Source: Dactylis glomerata | Lineage: Eukaryota > Streptophyta > Magnoliopsida > Poales > Poaceae | Direction: 5' to 3' | NCBI GenBank assembly: GCA_007115705.1 | Contig: QXEO01000143.1 | Span: 1,730,072 to 1,794,071, forward strand | Length of the DNA: 64,000 bases | Shown here: positions 12,307 to 24,500 of the stretch, in pieces | Layout of the letters: every line of letters starts with the position of its first letter | How positions within the stretch are numbered: position 1 is the stretch's first letter | Translations under genes and position numbers: made by a program | Notes under the pieces: generated by a model | Databases searched by the model: none | Told to the model about the DNA's origin: nothing | The model's input: only the letters and a program-made list of their open reading frames with translations

Positions 12307-13080
12307 CACACTCTCTCTTCTCGCGGAGCGCTGCTCGTTTCTTACCCCCAATCCATCGGGAACCCGGAAGCGCTGTCGGATCTTCACCGACATATTTCAG
12401 GCAGTCGACACTAGATCGTGGAAGCTGGAGAAGGAGAACAAATCTTCTCGCGACTAAGGTTAGTTGCGGAAATCGACTCGCGACTATATCAACCTCGTCA
12501 TTAACAAACTTCCGCTAGCTCAATCTTCGAGGGTACGTGACTCGTTGTCTCCTACTTGCTAGCTTGATCTTGGTTTAAGCGTTAAAACTTTTTTGTTTTA
12601 CCCGTAGCGCGATCCCCAACACGTGTTTGATAAGTGCCATAAGGGGCAAAGTTCTGGCAAGATCTCCTCAGGAATGTGTGAGATGTTATAATCCGGTTTC
12701 ATGGTTGCGTTATTCGCGTCGAGATATTGGAAATTAGACCCCTATTTCGTAAGTCTTGATGAACATTTTTTTATTTCTACCTGAAGTGTATTGCCTGCGC
12801 AACGGTATGTTTACTCCACGTGTTAGGTATAGATATGCGTACTTCCCAAATTACTACGAGTGGATCGCACGAGTGTGTTACTTCCCACGATGAACGAGTT
12901 GCGATACATTTCTTTATGAACCGAATTACAAAGCGAAAAATCTTCAGAACCTCCCTCCCGTGAATTACGATCTGTTTTCACCTATGCGTTAGCTGTGTTA
13001 AGATCTTTGAAACTAGATGATCGCATTGCTAAGTTTTAATGGACTTTTTTTACAATCAATATCACTTATATTTATAAGAG
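12307..13080. other. Unassigned intergenic sequence
   Basis: The first 300 bp are GC-richer and look like a fragment of another LTR or leader (ends near GATCCCCAACACGTG). The rest is ordinary intergenic sequence. I see no gene here. Confidence 0.4.
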
Positions 13081-13245
13081 TAAATAGCCTTTCGTTTATA
13101 AATATAAGATGTTTTAGCTTTGTGAAGTAAATGTATCTAGACATCATTTAGTGTGTAGGTTCATTTAAATATACACATTAAAACTTGTCTAAATACATTT
13201 GTTTCACAAAGTTAAAACATCTTCTATTTATAAACGAAAAAAGTA
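13081..13245. mobile_element. Stowaway-like MITE, degenerate
   Basis: The two halves are inverted copies: GTTTATAAATATAAGATGTT (13094 on) pairs with AACATCTTCTATTTATAAAC (ending 13235). Pairing continues through the CTTTGTGAAGTAAATGTAT core and its partner. The right end has TACTCCCTTCGTTCC, the Stowaway terminus, but this continues into a second, truncated MITE-like arm up to about 13290. It lies about 450 bp upstream of the methyltransferase gene. Confidence 0.6.
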
Positions 13246-13674
13246 CTCCCTTCGTTCCAAAATACAAGCCTTTTTAAAAAGCTAAGTTGGGATAGATGTC
13301 ATTAACCGAAGAAGCTCTGTGTGCACGCGGCGGGTGACATATCCAATGATGCCATCACCGGGCCTCCTCCCGCCGCCGGCGGCGCAGCCAAAAGTGCCCC
13401 GCGAGGGCGAGGCGCAGTCCCACTTGGCTACCTCCTGAATCCACACAGTGGTTCATTGAACCTGGCTGGCCCTTCCACACTCGCGAGGCCACACACTTCT
13501 TTAATCAATCAAGCGGGAAAGGCCGCCTCCTCCCTCCTCTGACCTCCGATTCCCCCATCGCAGCCCTTTCCCTGGTCCCTTCCCCGGCATTTCCCTCCAC
13601 CCCTTCGCCCATCCAAAACCGCACCACGACGACCCACCCGCCTCCAGCTCTCCTGCTCCGGACCTCACTCTCCG

Positions 13675-13681
13675 TATAAAA
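13675..13681 (+). promoter_or_regulatory. TATA box of the methyltransferase gene
   Basis: TATAAAA lies 53 bp upstream of the ATG in an otherwise GC-rich stretch. It implies a short 5' leader of about 20-30 nt. Confidence 0.55.
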
Positions 13682-13733
13682 CACCACACCTCCTGCAGCC
13701 TCCCCTCCCGTCCACCCCCCGGTCTGCTTCGCC

Positions 13734-16464
13734 ATGGCTCTTGCCCTTCGAGCTCCCCGCTTCCAGCCGCTCGCCGCCTCCATTTCCGCGACATCCACCT
13801 CCTGCGCCACCTCCGCGAGGCCCTCGTCCTCGGCTCCCGCCGCCGCCGCCATCTGCGCCGCCGCCTCTCCCTTCACCGAGGCAACCTCCTCCTCGAGGTA
13901 CCGCCGCGACGCCTGGTCCTACACCGCCCAAGACTCCTCCTCCTCCGCCGCATCCGCCGCCGCCGCCGCGGCATCCGGCCGCCGGGACGACGAGATCGCC
14001 CTGCAGCTCCCGGAGCTGCGGAGGCTCCTGGAGGCGCTCAAGGCGTCCAGAGGGAAAGGGCCGGAAGGGGACGGCGGCGGCAGCGGGCCCGGGAGGGTGG
14101 CGCTGGTGGGGACGGGGCCCGGGGACCCGGAGCTCCTCACGCTCAAGGCCGTCAGGGCCATCGAGGCGGCGGACCTGGTCCTCTACGACCGCCTCGTCTC
14201 CAACGAGGTGCTCGATCTCGTCGGGGACGGCGCCAGGCTGCTCTACGTCGGCAAGACGGCGGGGTACCACAGCCGCACCCAGGAAGAGATTCATGAGCTG
14301 CTCCTCAGCTTTGCGGAGGCTGGTGCCAATGTGGTGCGCCTGAAAGGCGGCGATCCCCTGGTAAGACGTTGCTTGTATTTTTTCATCTAGTGCCTGACGG
14401 ACGGTTCTTGTGGCAGTGCCAGATGTTAGCATTAAATTTGGCTTTATTATTTTGCTAGTGGTTGACAAGTCAAATAGGGTTTTTGAAATTTTGCTAATGG
14501 TGGAACATTAAACTGGTTTTGATCAAATTGGAGTAATAATGCTTGTGCCATGCTTTCATCTCCCAGACTAACTTCGCGAGTCAAAATGACAATTCATTCT
14601 TGTTTAACATTTTTGTCTAGGTCTCTAGGCTTTTGATCATTGTCACTTGACAAATTTTGTAGGACGATACTAATTTCGAAATATTAATTGATTATGATTC
14701 TGTCGGACAGTGTTAGTTTCATTCTGACAAAAGTTCATGCATATGATCAATTAAAAGTGGAAAAGTGACCAGCTTCAGTATGGCTAAGTCCTTTGATCCT
14801 AGAAAAGACGATAGATCGAAGGAGAGCCACACAGTCCTAATTGAGTCTTTGACGTAGGCACATCAATTTAAACAGCAATCTCTGTTCTGATTGAATTTGT
14901 CTGGCATTATAAATACTTTCTCATTAGCATCACAACTGAGATTATTGAGGCGATGCCATGGATGGCTGAGACTGAGAGGAATGGAAAATTTAATAGTGGG
15001 GGCAACTATTTACATATAGAAGATAACTCTCATGCTACATCTGTAATGTTATGTTCTCATTCTTAAAATCCTTTAGAGCTGGTGCCAAGTTGCTGATTTT
15101 AGTATTAAAATGCTAACAAGAAGAAGTCCTGCTACCAAAAACTTCCTTTTTTTGAAGGACTTCACAAATCCCAACAATTTAGGTGCCATTTTTGGATTAC
15201 ATTTTTGTTAATATAGATATGGTCATACTCCAGCTGAGAACTCATGTCAGTGATATACTCGTGTACCTTTACCTTAGAGGGATTATGCTAACCGTGTTCT
15301 TTTCAGGTCTTTGGAAGGGGTGGAGAGGAGATGGATTTCCTACAGCAACAAGGGATTAGAGTTGAAGTTATTCCAGGTATAGTAGGCATGTGATGGCAGC
15401 TGCGATAATTTGTAAAGCAGTTACGAGTTGCTTACACCCAAACGTCTGCAGGAATTACTTCTGCTTCCGGAATTGCAGCAGAACTTGGTATTCCACTAAC
15501 CCATCGAGGTGTCGCTACCAGGTAAAGCTGGCACTGCTCCCTCTTCTATCATTCTTGTGATGTAGCCGACTGAATCTGTTTGTCATATTCTATCTTTATT
15601 TGTGCCATATTTGTTGCGACATGTTTTTCTTCACAATGACTTTTGTGTAATCTTCTTAGCTGATCAGTTGATTATCAATATCTCTATCTACTTCTCAAAT
15701 GTGCACTAGCATCCTTATCTGATTTAGTATATATTGCGGTTGATATTCGACGCTCTATGTACTTCTCAAATGTGCATGCCATTGGTCAAACCTAATATGA
15801 CTATAAAAGCAGTATAGTGGCAGTACTTGTCACTATTACTTCATTGTTTATTTCTCGTTCTTAATTCTTTTAGCTGAACAGAAGTACAAAAATAGTAATA
15901 TTTTACCCAAAGTCTTTTAGCCTAATTCAATCTGCTGATGCATTATGCAGTGGTTAAGTGTTTATGAGTGCTGCGTAATAATTTTTTGACATATAATCTT
16001 TTTGCAGTGTCAGGTTTTTAACTGGGCACTCTAGAAATGGTGGAACAGATCCTCTATTTGTGGCAGAGAATGCGGCTGACCCCGACACAACTTTGGTTGT
16101 GTATATGGGTCTATCAACACTGCCATCTCTCGCTCCAAAGTTAATGAAGCATGGTCTTCCACCAAATACTCCTGCTGTTGCAGTAGAACGTGGGACTACC
16201 CCTCAACAGCGAATGGTATGTAGTCATAGAGTGTGACACCTAAATTGTGTTTTAACTTCAATCTTCCCATGCTGAATATTCACTCTGCTGTAGGTATTTG
16301 CAATGTTAAAGGATCTTGTGGACGAGGTCCATTCGGCGGATCTGGTTTCTCCAACTCTGATAATTATTGGTAAGGTGGTGGCCTTATCGCCCTTTTGGGC
16401 TGAGTCATCTGAACAGGATGCACTGAAGAACGATAGCTCGTACATAACTGAGGCCAAAAGATAG
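13734..16464 (+). CDS. UPM1: Uroporphyrinogen-III C-methyltransferase (SUMT), plastid; five exons, complete
   Basis: This enzyme adds two methyl groups from S-adenosylmethionine to uroporphyrinogen III, giving precorrin-2, the first step from the tetrapyrrole trunk to siroheme, the cofactor of nitrite and sulfite reductases. Exons, all with GT-AG introns: 13734-14360, 15307-15376, 15452-15521, 16008-16215 and 16294-16464. Together they predict 381 residues. Residues 1-85 are rich in Ala, Ser and Arg, as in a plastid transit peptide. The methylase core starts at VALVGTGPGDPELLTLKAV (122-140, SAM-binding loop) and continues with VRLKGGDPLVFGRGGEE across the first intron. GITSASGIAAELGIPLTHRG and RFLTGHSRNG are also present, then ERGTTPQQR and a C-terminal SPTLIIIGKVV strand. 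All family motifs are present and length is normal for plants. Exon 1 is very GC-rich, and the long antisense frames over it are shadows. Confidence 0.96.
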
Positions 16465-16476
16465 CAGTTTTTCCTG

Positions 16477-16482
16477 AATAAA
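16477..16482 (+). terminator. Polyadenylation signal of the methyltransferase gene
   Basis: AATAAA lies 13 bp after the stop codon, in a sensible place for a near upstream element. It is rather close to the stop, and further sites may be used downstream. Confidence 0.4.
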
Positions 16483-17080
16483 ATATGAAGCACCCTGATG
16501 AACGCCATGCTTTGGAACATTTCCAATTGAGATCTGAAATTTTGTAATCTGGTTTAGAGTAGGAAATGCAAACACAGGACGTACTGAACTGGTATAGAGC
16601 AAACAGAGGAAACATACATTATGAAACTGCACATGCTGTACATAGTATCCACAGAGAACAAGGTTCACTTAATTCGGTGGTGGCAGCCTGCGGTTTGGCT
16701 TACTTTACTCAACTGCAACAAATCTTCAGCTTAGTTGAGTTTGATGTATATCTTGATGAGAGGTGAGAATTGTTTTTTCTCCCCTTTTGTCGCAGTATTT
16801 TGTTTAGAAGCCGCTCTTGGAACCTCTATGTGCTAGCCTTTGTATGTCAATATTTGCCAATGTCTATGTCAGGCTCATTTATTCGATTTCATAACAAATT
16901 TTGAGTAAGTTTGTGAACTCTTTAAATCAACGACATTGTCCTTGTTTTATCTTGCTCTATCATGTAAATTTGGTAGATGCTCTGGCTTGTGCTTGATTTG
17001 TGCCTAGACATGCCGGCAGGTGCGTATTGGGAGGCTGGTAGATGCTCCCTTGCTATCGGGAGCGGTGTCCCACAATACCG

Positions 17081-17262
17081 CCGGTCAATAGACTGCATTT
17101 GACGAAATTTGATAGAACTGTCTATTTTTATTGGAATTTTACATAGTTTTGACGGTTTGAACAAAATTCCGCCGGCCCCAATAGAATGCATTTCACGAAA
17201 TTTGATAAAACCGTCTATTTTCATTGAATTTTTACATAGTTTTGACGGTTTGAACAAAATTT
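17081..17262. repeat. Tandem duplication of about 91 bp
   Basis: Two imperfect direct copies start CCGGTCAATAGACTGCATTT (17081) and CCGGCCCCAATAGAATGCAT (17172). Both end with TTTTGACGGTTTGAACAAAAT. They lie just downstream of the minus-strand repeat-derived frame at 17307-18254 and may be its 3' untranslated part. Confidence 0.75.
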
Positions 17263-17306
17263 GATAGAAATCTAAACTAAACTAGTAACCGCCGTCGCTG
17301 CCGTCC

Positions 17307-18254
17307 TCATGCTGGTCGTCCCCGCCGTTTGACTAGGTAGATGAAGTTGCCGCTGTCCAGGGCTGACCACCAGGAGGCAGTGTCGTCGTCCATCGGCTGC
17401 ACCTTGTTGAAGGACCTCGCCTCCAACAAGCACTGGCCCAACGCGTCCTCGGGGTCATCTAGGTGGCGCGCCAACATCGCCGGAAGCTCCATCTCCTCCT
17501 CCCACCATAGCTTCTCCTTCATCGGCGGCGTCGGCTCCTCCTTCACCTTCACCGCTGTCTCCTTCGCCCGGTAGAAGCATAGGAAAACGTGTGGCGGCTG
17601 CGGCTTCGGCAGCTCCTGCTTCACCTCCTTCTTCACGTGCGGCGATGCAGAAGTTAAGCCTCCGCCGCGCTCCCGGATGATGACGCCAGTTTGTTGGCGA
17701 GTGGACAGAGGGTATGGCATGGACCGCGCAGCGGAGCAGTCGTCCGACGACCTAGAATGCGATGATGACCTCGTCGGCGTCGGGGTAGAGAAGATCATGA
17801 CGTGTGTGGGGGGGGGGGGAGAGGGTGAACCGGCAGTACTCCGGTGTGTAGCCATACTCGCGGAGCACCGTCTCGACGTTGCGGCCGCGCCACCATGTCC
17901 GACGGCCACTGGCGTTGAAGTAGCTGTGGCAGGGCCCATCAAACTCGACGAGGGCTTCATGCCGCTCTTGCTCAAATAGTGGCCACCGGGGCGCACTGTT
18001 GCAGCCCAATCGAGGTGGTCGCCCTGCTTCGGCGGCAGAGCGCACCGCCGACGCTCGATGTAGGCGTCTAGAGCTGGCCCCTCCGGCGGAATATGGGGCA
18101 CAACATAGCCGTCCGCCGAGATCCTCCATCTGTGCGGTAGGCGCCAGCCCGACGACAACGAGGATGTTGTTCCCGACGAGGATAGACGCCTCATCGGTGT
18201 TGAATTGAGTGGGCGGTCATTGGCGCTGCCATCGACTTTGTGATTGTGCGCCAT
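17307..18254 (-). pseudogene. Repeat-derived hypothetical protein with two compensating frameshifts
   Basis: The minus strand has a 315-codon frame from the ATG at 18254. Its N-terminal part (WRLPHRWRISADGYVVPHIP, ALDAYIERRRCALPP) and C-terminal part (VKKEVKQELPKPQPP, LWWEEEMELPAMLARHLDDP, FNKVQPMDDDTASWWSALDS) look coherent. The middle of this frame is Ser/Pro/Thr nonsense. The overlapping frame 17752-18129 supplies the missing block (WPLFEQERHEALVEFDGP, GRRTWWRGRNVETVLREYGY, DLLYPDADEVIIAF). The frame therefore shifts near 18000 and back near 17755. A 12-G run at 17808-17819 lies inside the shifted part. I believe this domain set recurs as a repeat in Triticeae genomes, but I cannot name it. 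It is not a known enzyme. Confidence 0.55.
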
Positions 18255-19740
18255 TGCCGTCGGAGGATGGAGTTCACGCCGGTGAGAGGTGTTGTGGTGA
18301 GGACGGGAGGGCGTCGGCTATAAAATGGAGAGGGGGAGTAGCCGGCGTACACACGCATTAATCAGTGGCACATAAGCCATGACGTCGCCGCGTGGGGGAA
18401 GCGCGTGGCTATTGCAGTGTACACCGCCTCGGGAGCCGGCGTCTCCATTAAACCCGGTGACCAAATTCCTTACCGTCTTCTTAAATTAGGTTGACCACCG
18501 TCTGTGTCACTGCCAAGAGGGGCTGCCTGGTGAGATCTGACATGATGCGACACACTGACGCTCCTAAACGGCTCTTGGCGCCTTAGAACCAGCATGAGAG
18601 CGCCGACTAATTTATTTGGCTCCAAAATGTATCGGCCTCCTTTTTTTTTTGCACAAAGGGGGGGGGGTGCAAAGCACCCTATATTGCTGCATCGAACACA
18701 TCGCTGGAAACTTACATGGAGGTCCAAGAAGATAAGAAAATTACAAAGAGACCCTACTAAAAAAGCAAAGAGGACCCTGGAATTAAGCGCAGAACGCGAT
18801 CAAGCCCAGTCTCCTCTCCCACCTCCAGATCGATGCCGGCCCTGCGGAAGGACTGCGACGGCGCCGCCGGGGATGCACCACTTGGAGCACCGCCCAGTGA
18901 GATCCAACACGCAAAGCCGCTGCAGCGGCGGAGCAGCAGCCCTACTACTGTTGAGTCCGGCGGGATGGCGGAGCAAGCCGTCAAAGAGTCACCGGAGAAG
19001 AGCTCCATGAATCGAACTGGACGCCGGAGGAGCCATCACCCTGCGCGTACTGCCATCACCTCGAGGGCCAGCATCCACAGAGAAACGGGGACCAGGGCGC
19101 CATGGACTGCACCAGTCTTCAGAACCAAAGGAGGAGCAGACCGGCCAGCTACTAATCCCCCTCGCCGCCACGGCAGGGCAGGAAGAGAAGCCGAACCACA
19201 CCCGCCGCTGCTCCCTTCCTCTCCTGCCACCACGGCCGACCAAGGAAGAGAGGAGCTTCCCGATCTGCCCCGAGAAACCAGCTCCTAGGCCCTTTATTGG
19301 AGTCGCCGGAGCAACGCTCGCCCCCGCATCTGACTCAGCCCACCTGAGCACCGCGAGGCCAAGCACCACCACCGACCGGCCCAGATCTCGGCCGGAGATC
19401 TGAGAGCCCCTCCCGGCAAGATGCCAAAGCGGCGATAGGCGCCAAAACTACAGGCCCGCGGCCACCTAACCCTACTACGAACGGAGAGATCGCCGGCGCA
19501 CCCCCTCAGCCATCTCGGCCGACAACGCCGGCGAGGAAGGCCTCGGTTCGGCGCGGCTCCTCTCGAGAGCTCTCGAGACTACTGTAGCAAGAGAGAGAGA
19601 GTACGGGGGGGGATGCGCTCTCATCGGCCTCCTATTGAGGCTGTCGCTTTGAGCCCAAATAAGCGTCGACGCCCCAATAGCGCTATTGGGAGGCATATTG
19701 GGAATGGCGGTGTACAACATTGTATCATGTCAACTAAAAA
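18255..19740. other. Repeat-like GC-rich sequence, possibly a LINE-type fragment on the minus strand
   Basis: 18255-18480 continues the flank of the repeat-derived frame and has a plus-strand TATAAAA at about 18321. At 18642-18665 a T10 run, GCACAAA and a G10 run occur. Read on the minus strand this is a 3' end with an A-tract, preceded by 1 kb of GC-rich sequence with only short broken frames. That would fit a truncated LINE or similar retroelement, but no reverse transcriptase motif is visible. No gene can be supported. Confidence 0.3.
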
Positions 19741-20409
19741 TATGAACTAGCATGATAAATTTGTAGTACTTGCTTATATACTCCGCCATAAACTTTCCAC
19801 GGCGTTGAAGCTGAGAGCGTGGGTGGAGTATTGGCCACTCCATCCTACATTTGCGAAAATATCCAACGCATAAGAAAATGAAATACCACATCACACATAC
19901 CAAACTACCACATCATCCATGCAATTTTTCCATGGTGTTCTAACGCCAGCATTAACTACCAGCATGGCCAATTTTATTTTATAAACATACATGAACCTTT
20001 TTAAGGATGTCCAAACATATCTCAAGAATATCCTTGCCAAATGGTCTAACTACTTTACGTACACGAACATTTTATATCGCAATTTAACAGGCAGAGCAAA
20101 GCAACAACATGCTATCAAATGGGGGATGCATACATTAGTTTTTACAGATTTTTTTTTTAAATAAAGGATGAACTAGGGTTTTACCAAAACTAGCAAAGAG
20201 TAGGGAATATTTTGTCATTTTTGTGTAGTCTAGAATATAAAGTAGTTCGCACTGAGATTTCATATGTTTGTAGTATACAGCATTGATGACCTATACCATT
20301 TTTTTCAGATTTTTTTAAAACTTGAAAATAAAATTTTTAAATGGTGAAAAATAAAGGGCCATGTGAGCTGGGCCTCCATTTATCTACTCCTGCGTGAGCA
20401 GCCTTTGTC

Positions 20410-20971
20410 TCACTGACTTGTAGGAAGAGAATGCGGAGGCCGGGGATTTCTCCGCCTCCATGGACCGGTACGCAAGAAAAGGACACGGACAGACAGATAT
20501 TTTGTCCCTAATCCATTCCCCTTCTCCCCCAAGGGTTTAAGGCAACTCCCGGAAACCGGCGGCCCCACTCGTCGGTAGGGTTTTTGGCCTCCCTCTCCCC
20601 CCTCCACCCCGCCTCCATTCCCCGCGCCCCCGGATCACTCCTCGCCGCTAAACCCAACCCCCCACCAGCACTGCCCCTCCTCGCCGCCCGTCCATGGCCG
20701 CCGCCACCTAGAAACCCCACGCCCTCCCCGCCCGCCACCCAGCAGCGCAGCGCCTCTTCCCGCTTCCCATGGCACAGCCGCCCACTCTCGCCTGACCCTG
20801 ACCTACCAACGCGCCTCCCTCTAATCTCAGGGTTTAGGACTTTGGCCCTGAACCCGCCGCCGCCAACGTCCCCGCCTCCCATGCGCGCCGCCGCCGTCTC
20901 CGCTCCCGCGCATCCTCGTCGGGGCATCGCGTTCCTGCTGTCTCCGGTGGCTCTGGCGGCTGGCTTCTGAG
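20410..20971 (+). other. Probable 5' non-coding exon of the homeobox-DDT gene
   Basis: The sequence changes from AT-rich to C-rich at about 20410. It then meets a good splice donor (TTCTGAG then GTACGAG at 20972), and the next acceptor (TTTCTCTAG, 21577) lies directly before the start codon. A leader exon with an intron of about 606 bp is inferred. It contains a 128-codon Pro/Ala-rich open frame (20584-20970) that I regard as a composition artefact, though it could act as an upstream open frame. The transcription start is not known. Confidence 0.55.
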
Positions 20972-21577
20972 GTACGAGCTCGTTCTCATCCACTGATTCG
21001 AGTTAAACCCCACTTGCTAGCCTACGCAATTTCTGGAGATAGATCCGCCCCCTGGTTCTGCTCACAGGAGAAATTCGACTTCCGCCCGTCCTTAGCAACC
21101 GGGAGCTGCGCACGAATTTCTCTTGCCAGAAGCAGGCCGGCGCAGATGGATGTGCAATTAAGCTAGTGCGAGTGGGCAGCCGGGAGCTGGACTCGATTTC
21201 CCTTGCCAGGAGTAGGCGGTTCCTCCGTGTGGATATAGTGGTAGATGCGTAATTATAAGCTAGACCGCCTGACCAGGCCCGCGATTTAACCGTTCAATTA
21301 TTTGCTGGTAGAAATTCGCCGCCCTGAATCCTAATGTTGCAGCCAATCTCTGCTCTAGCTAGCAGCACCGGTGCAGATATGATTGTACTTGCTTCTCGGT
21401 TGCTAGCTTGCTACCCGGTTGAAACTGCACACTGTTCTCAGCATCTGATCTCTTGAGCTGGAATTGTTATTTTTGAAGCTACCATTTCCTGGACTTTTTT
21501 TTAGTGTGTTTTAACTGCGTATTTCCTGTTACTACTTGTCTGCTTGGTGCGCTGTGACCTGATTATGGTTTCTCTAG

Positions 21578-24500
21578 ATGATGGCTAAAGGTCTTATGGC
21601 TAAGAGCGATAATGCGGGGACGAAGAAATCTCCCCTGCAGATCCAGATGCTGGAGAGGTTTTATTCTGGTAAGTACATATATGCTACTTCTTCAGGATCT
21701 GTTCCTGCTGAATATGTTATATAATCGTTTTTTTTTGTTCTGTTTTGTGCTGTGGCTGAATATCGTTTGATCCAGAGGTACAATACCCGAAGCCGGAGGA
21801 CATGACAGAGTATGCAGCATCTGTTGGTTTGACTTACAGTCAGGTCAGAATATGGTTCAAGGAGCGGAGGAGGAAAGAGAGGAAACACATGGAAGCTGCA
21901 GGGGTTCATATGGAATCACAAGCCAGCGCAGGATCAACTGGGCTCAGTTGTAGCAGCAGCAGGTATTCCTCTTTTTGCAAATATAGCTTGCGCAATATTG
22001 TGGGTTTGGGTGCTGACGATGACACTGCTGTTCATAGGAGTACGAGCCTTGTAGGCAAGAAACACATACTTCGACCGCAAGTTCTGTTTCCCAAGGATTA
22101 TATTCTTAGGAAAGTCTTCCGCAAGGATGGTCCGGCTCTTGGGGGCGAATTCGATCCCCTGCCCCAAAGGGCTCATGGTCATGTCAGAGGTACGTCTCCA
22201 CTAGGAAATTAAGGCCACTGAAAAGTCATTTACCATCATAGCTATACATATCTATCCATGTGTCGACCAGTTGCTTAGAATACCTAAATTGGAACCTTAA
22301 TCAACTATGCAGTTCTACTAACAAACTCTGGTCATTGATTCATCGTTTGCATGGAACACTGAACGGATCTTATGTTATCATGTCCATGTTCAAACACCAC
22401 TATTAACTGTTTTGTGCTATTGAGCATGCTATGTCCATCTCAGAATGATGCTGTTAACTGTAATTGTTATTGAGTTGGCTATGGAAGTTCCAACCTTATC
22501 TTTGGCTTCTTCACTCATTTGTGACGACAACATTATATTGAGCAGCTTGCGCTTGATTTTTTCTCCTTATTCGTTTGTGCTACAATACAAGTTGTGGTTG
22601 CTTTGTTCTTGGTGCAAAATTCCTACTAGTAGAAATGATCTGCAAGCACTTCCAAACCTTCTCTAATGCTTGCTTCTGGTCTATAGTCGATGTTTTCTAT
22701 TACCTCCGTTCCGAAATGTAAGCCTTTTTTAGAAAGCTAAATCAGCTCTCTAAAAAGACATACATTTCAGAACGGAGGTAGTACTAATGTTGCTAACATA
22801 TTTTGCATACTTTATTTGTGATTTGCATTCTTTTGATGCAGTGAAGACCCTGATAGTATCTTTTGAAATGATCAATGCTTTTCTTTAGCTGCAGATACCA
22901 CAGGACATCACTCCTACCAGGACCAAGGAGTTGTGAAAAAGAGAAAGGTATTATTTAGGCTACCCAGCTGCGGTCATGTCCGTTTCTAGCACAACTTTTG
23001 TTCCTTGTGCTAAACATCTTTGAACAGTTGGTGTCATTCCTCTTGCGTCCTTGTGTGTGCCTAATGATGTATAGATGCTGATAGTCAGTATGACCAAGCA
23101 TATTTTTTTGTTTTCAAGTACCATAGCCTATTATTTCGAAAATAGTCATTTTAGAAAGCATCTTCACTATTTACGCTAAGTAAGCATTTTCATTGTCATT
23201 TCTAGCACAGTTTTTTCCCCGTTTAAGCATTTACCATTTTTTGTCATTGCGTGTGTGTGTGTATAATGACAAGCTAGTGTCATGTAGTCTGCTCATAGTC
23301 AGTCTGATCCAGCATAATGTTTATTTCATTACCGGACCTCTTTTTATAATTAAAACTGTGGACTCTTAAAATGGAGTATTGCCTTAGCTTGTGGAGAAAA
23401 AAATCTTTTGAGCCAGGCAGTACAATAAGAAATCCCATGTATTTTATGGGCCAAGAGATGGCACCCACATTTGAACTGGGATGAAAGATCTGCAGCCCCT
23501 CTTACTGGGTATCGCTTTTGCTGAGCCATTTGCTGTAACAGTCTTTCAAGGCGCGTTAATCTTTTTTTATTTGGTTAGGTGTAAGATTAAAGCTTATTGC
23601 ATTTGCCTTTTCAGATTCTTGTGTGTTTTTTCCAGTTGCCGACTGAGAAATTAAATTATTTTAGTGCCTTAGCTGATGATGCTGTCAACCAAACTAACTA
23701 TTTGTGCTTTTTTCCTTCTCTGTAATCCATGTTATTTTTTTTCAATTTATATATTGGAATCTCTAATGTTGGGTGCCCACCTTTCTAAATATTGTTCGTC
23801 TACAGATCATGGCGTCTACTGCCCAGAGATCCACTTTTTCATGTGAGAACAATGATCCTGTGAGGAAGCATGGAGTTGGCAAAGGTTTAATGACAGTATG
23901 GCATGCAATGTATTCCCAAAATGCGGAAATTCAAGATGGCTCCAGTTTTATTGATGAAACTGGTTGCTTGAGGTCATTGAGGCCATTCGATGATTGTGGT
24001 GGAAAGCATGTGCAAGTAAAGTCACTTATTTGATTTGACCCAGCACAACCTATGTTATTTGTAATTGTATTTAGTTGTGTATTCTCAATTAGCAACTCAG
24101 AATTTCCTCCTTTTAACCTTATACGCAGAAAAAATATTTGCCACGGAAGAAAGTAAGCAAAAAGAGTAGACCTCCTCCGAGTAAAAGAAAGGTAAACTTT
24201 CTTACCTGACAAGTTAAAAAAATGTAGAGAAGGAACTTCTACAATCCTAGACTAGTAGAGCTGCTAAATGGATTGGGGTGGGGGGAAGCAAAAAAATGCA
24301 ATTCGACCTTTTAAATCTGGTTAAGCGGACCTAATGTATCTTTTGTGTACAACGTTAACGGTGGTTTCTCCCTATTTTAGGTGCCATGTGGCAGAGTTAC
24401 TGATCCGAAGGAGCATCCTCCAGTGGAGTGCTTTCTATCTGTTGATGAATCAGAATCCTCTGAACTACAGACTGAACAGGCAACTTTAGTTGATGATGAG

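Noticed and set aside
13501..14468. Minus-strand frames of 97-267 codons over the methyltransferase exon 1
   Set aside because: They are Gly/Arg/Ala-rich shadows of a GC-rich exon; the plus-strand frame has full family motifs and correct splicing.
20508..20993. 161-codon minus-strand frame over the leader exon
   Set aside because: Composition-driven Gly/Arg-rich frame without any motif, opposite a C-rich leader.
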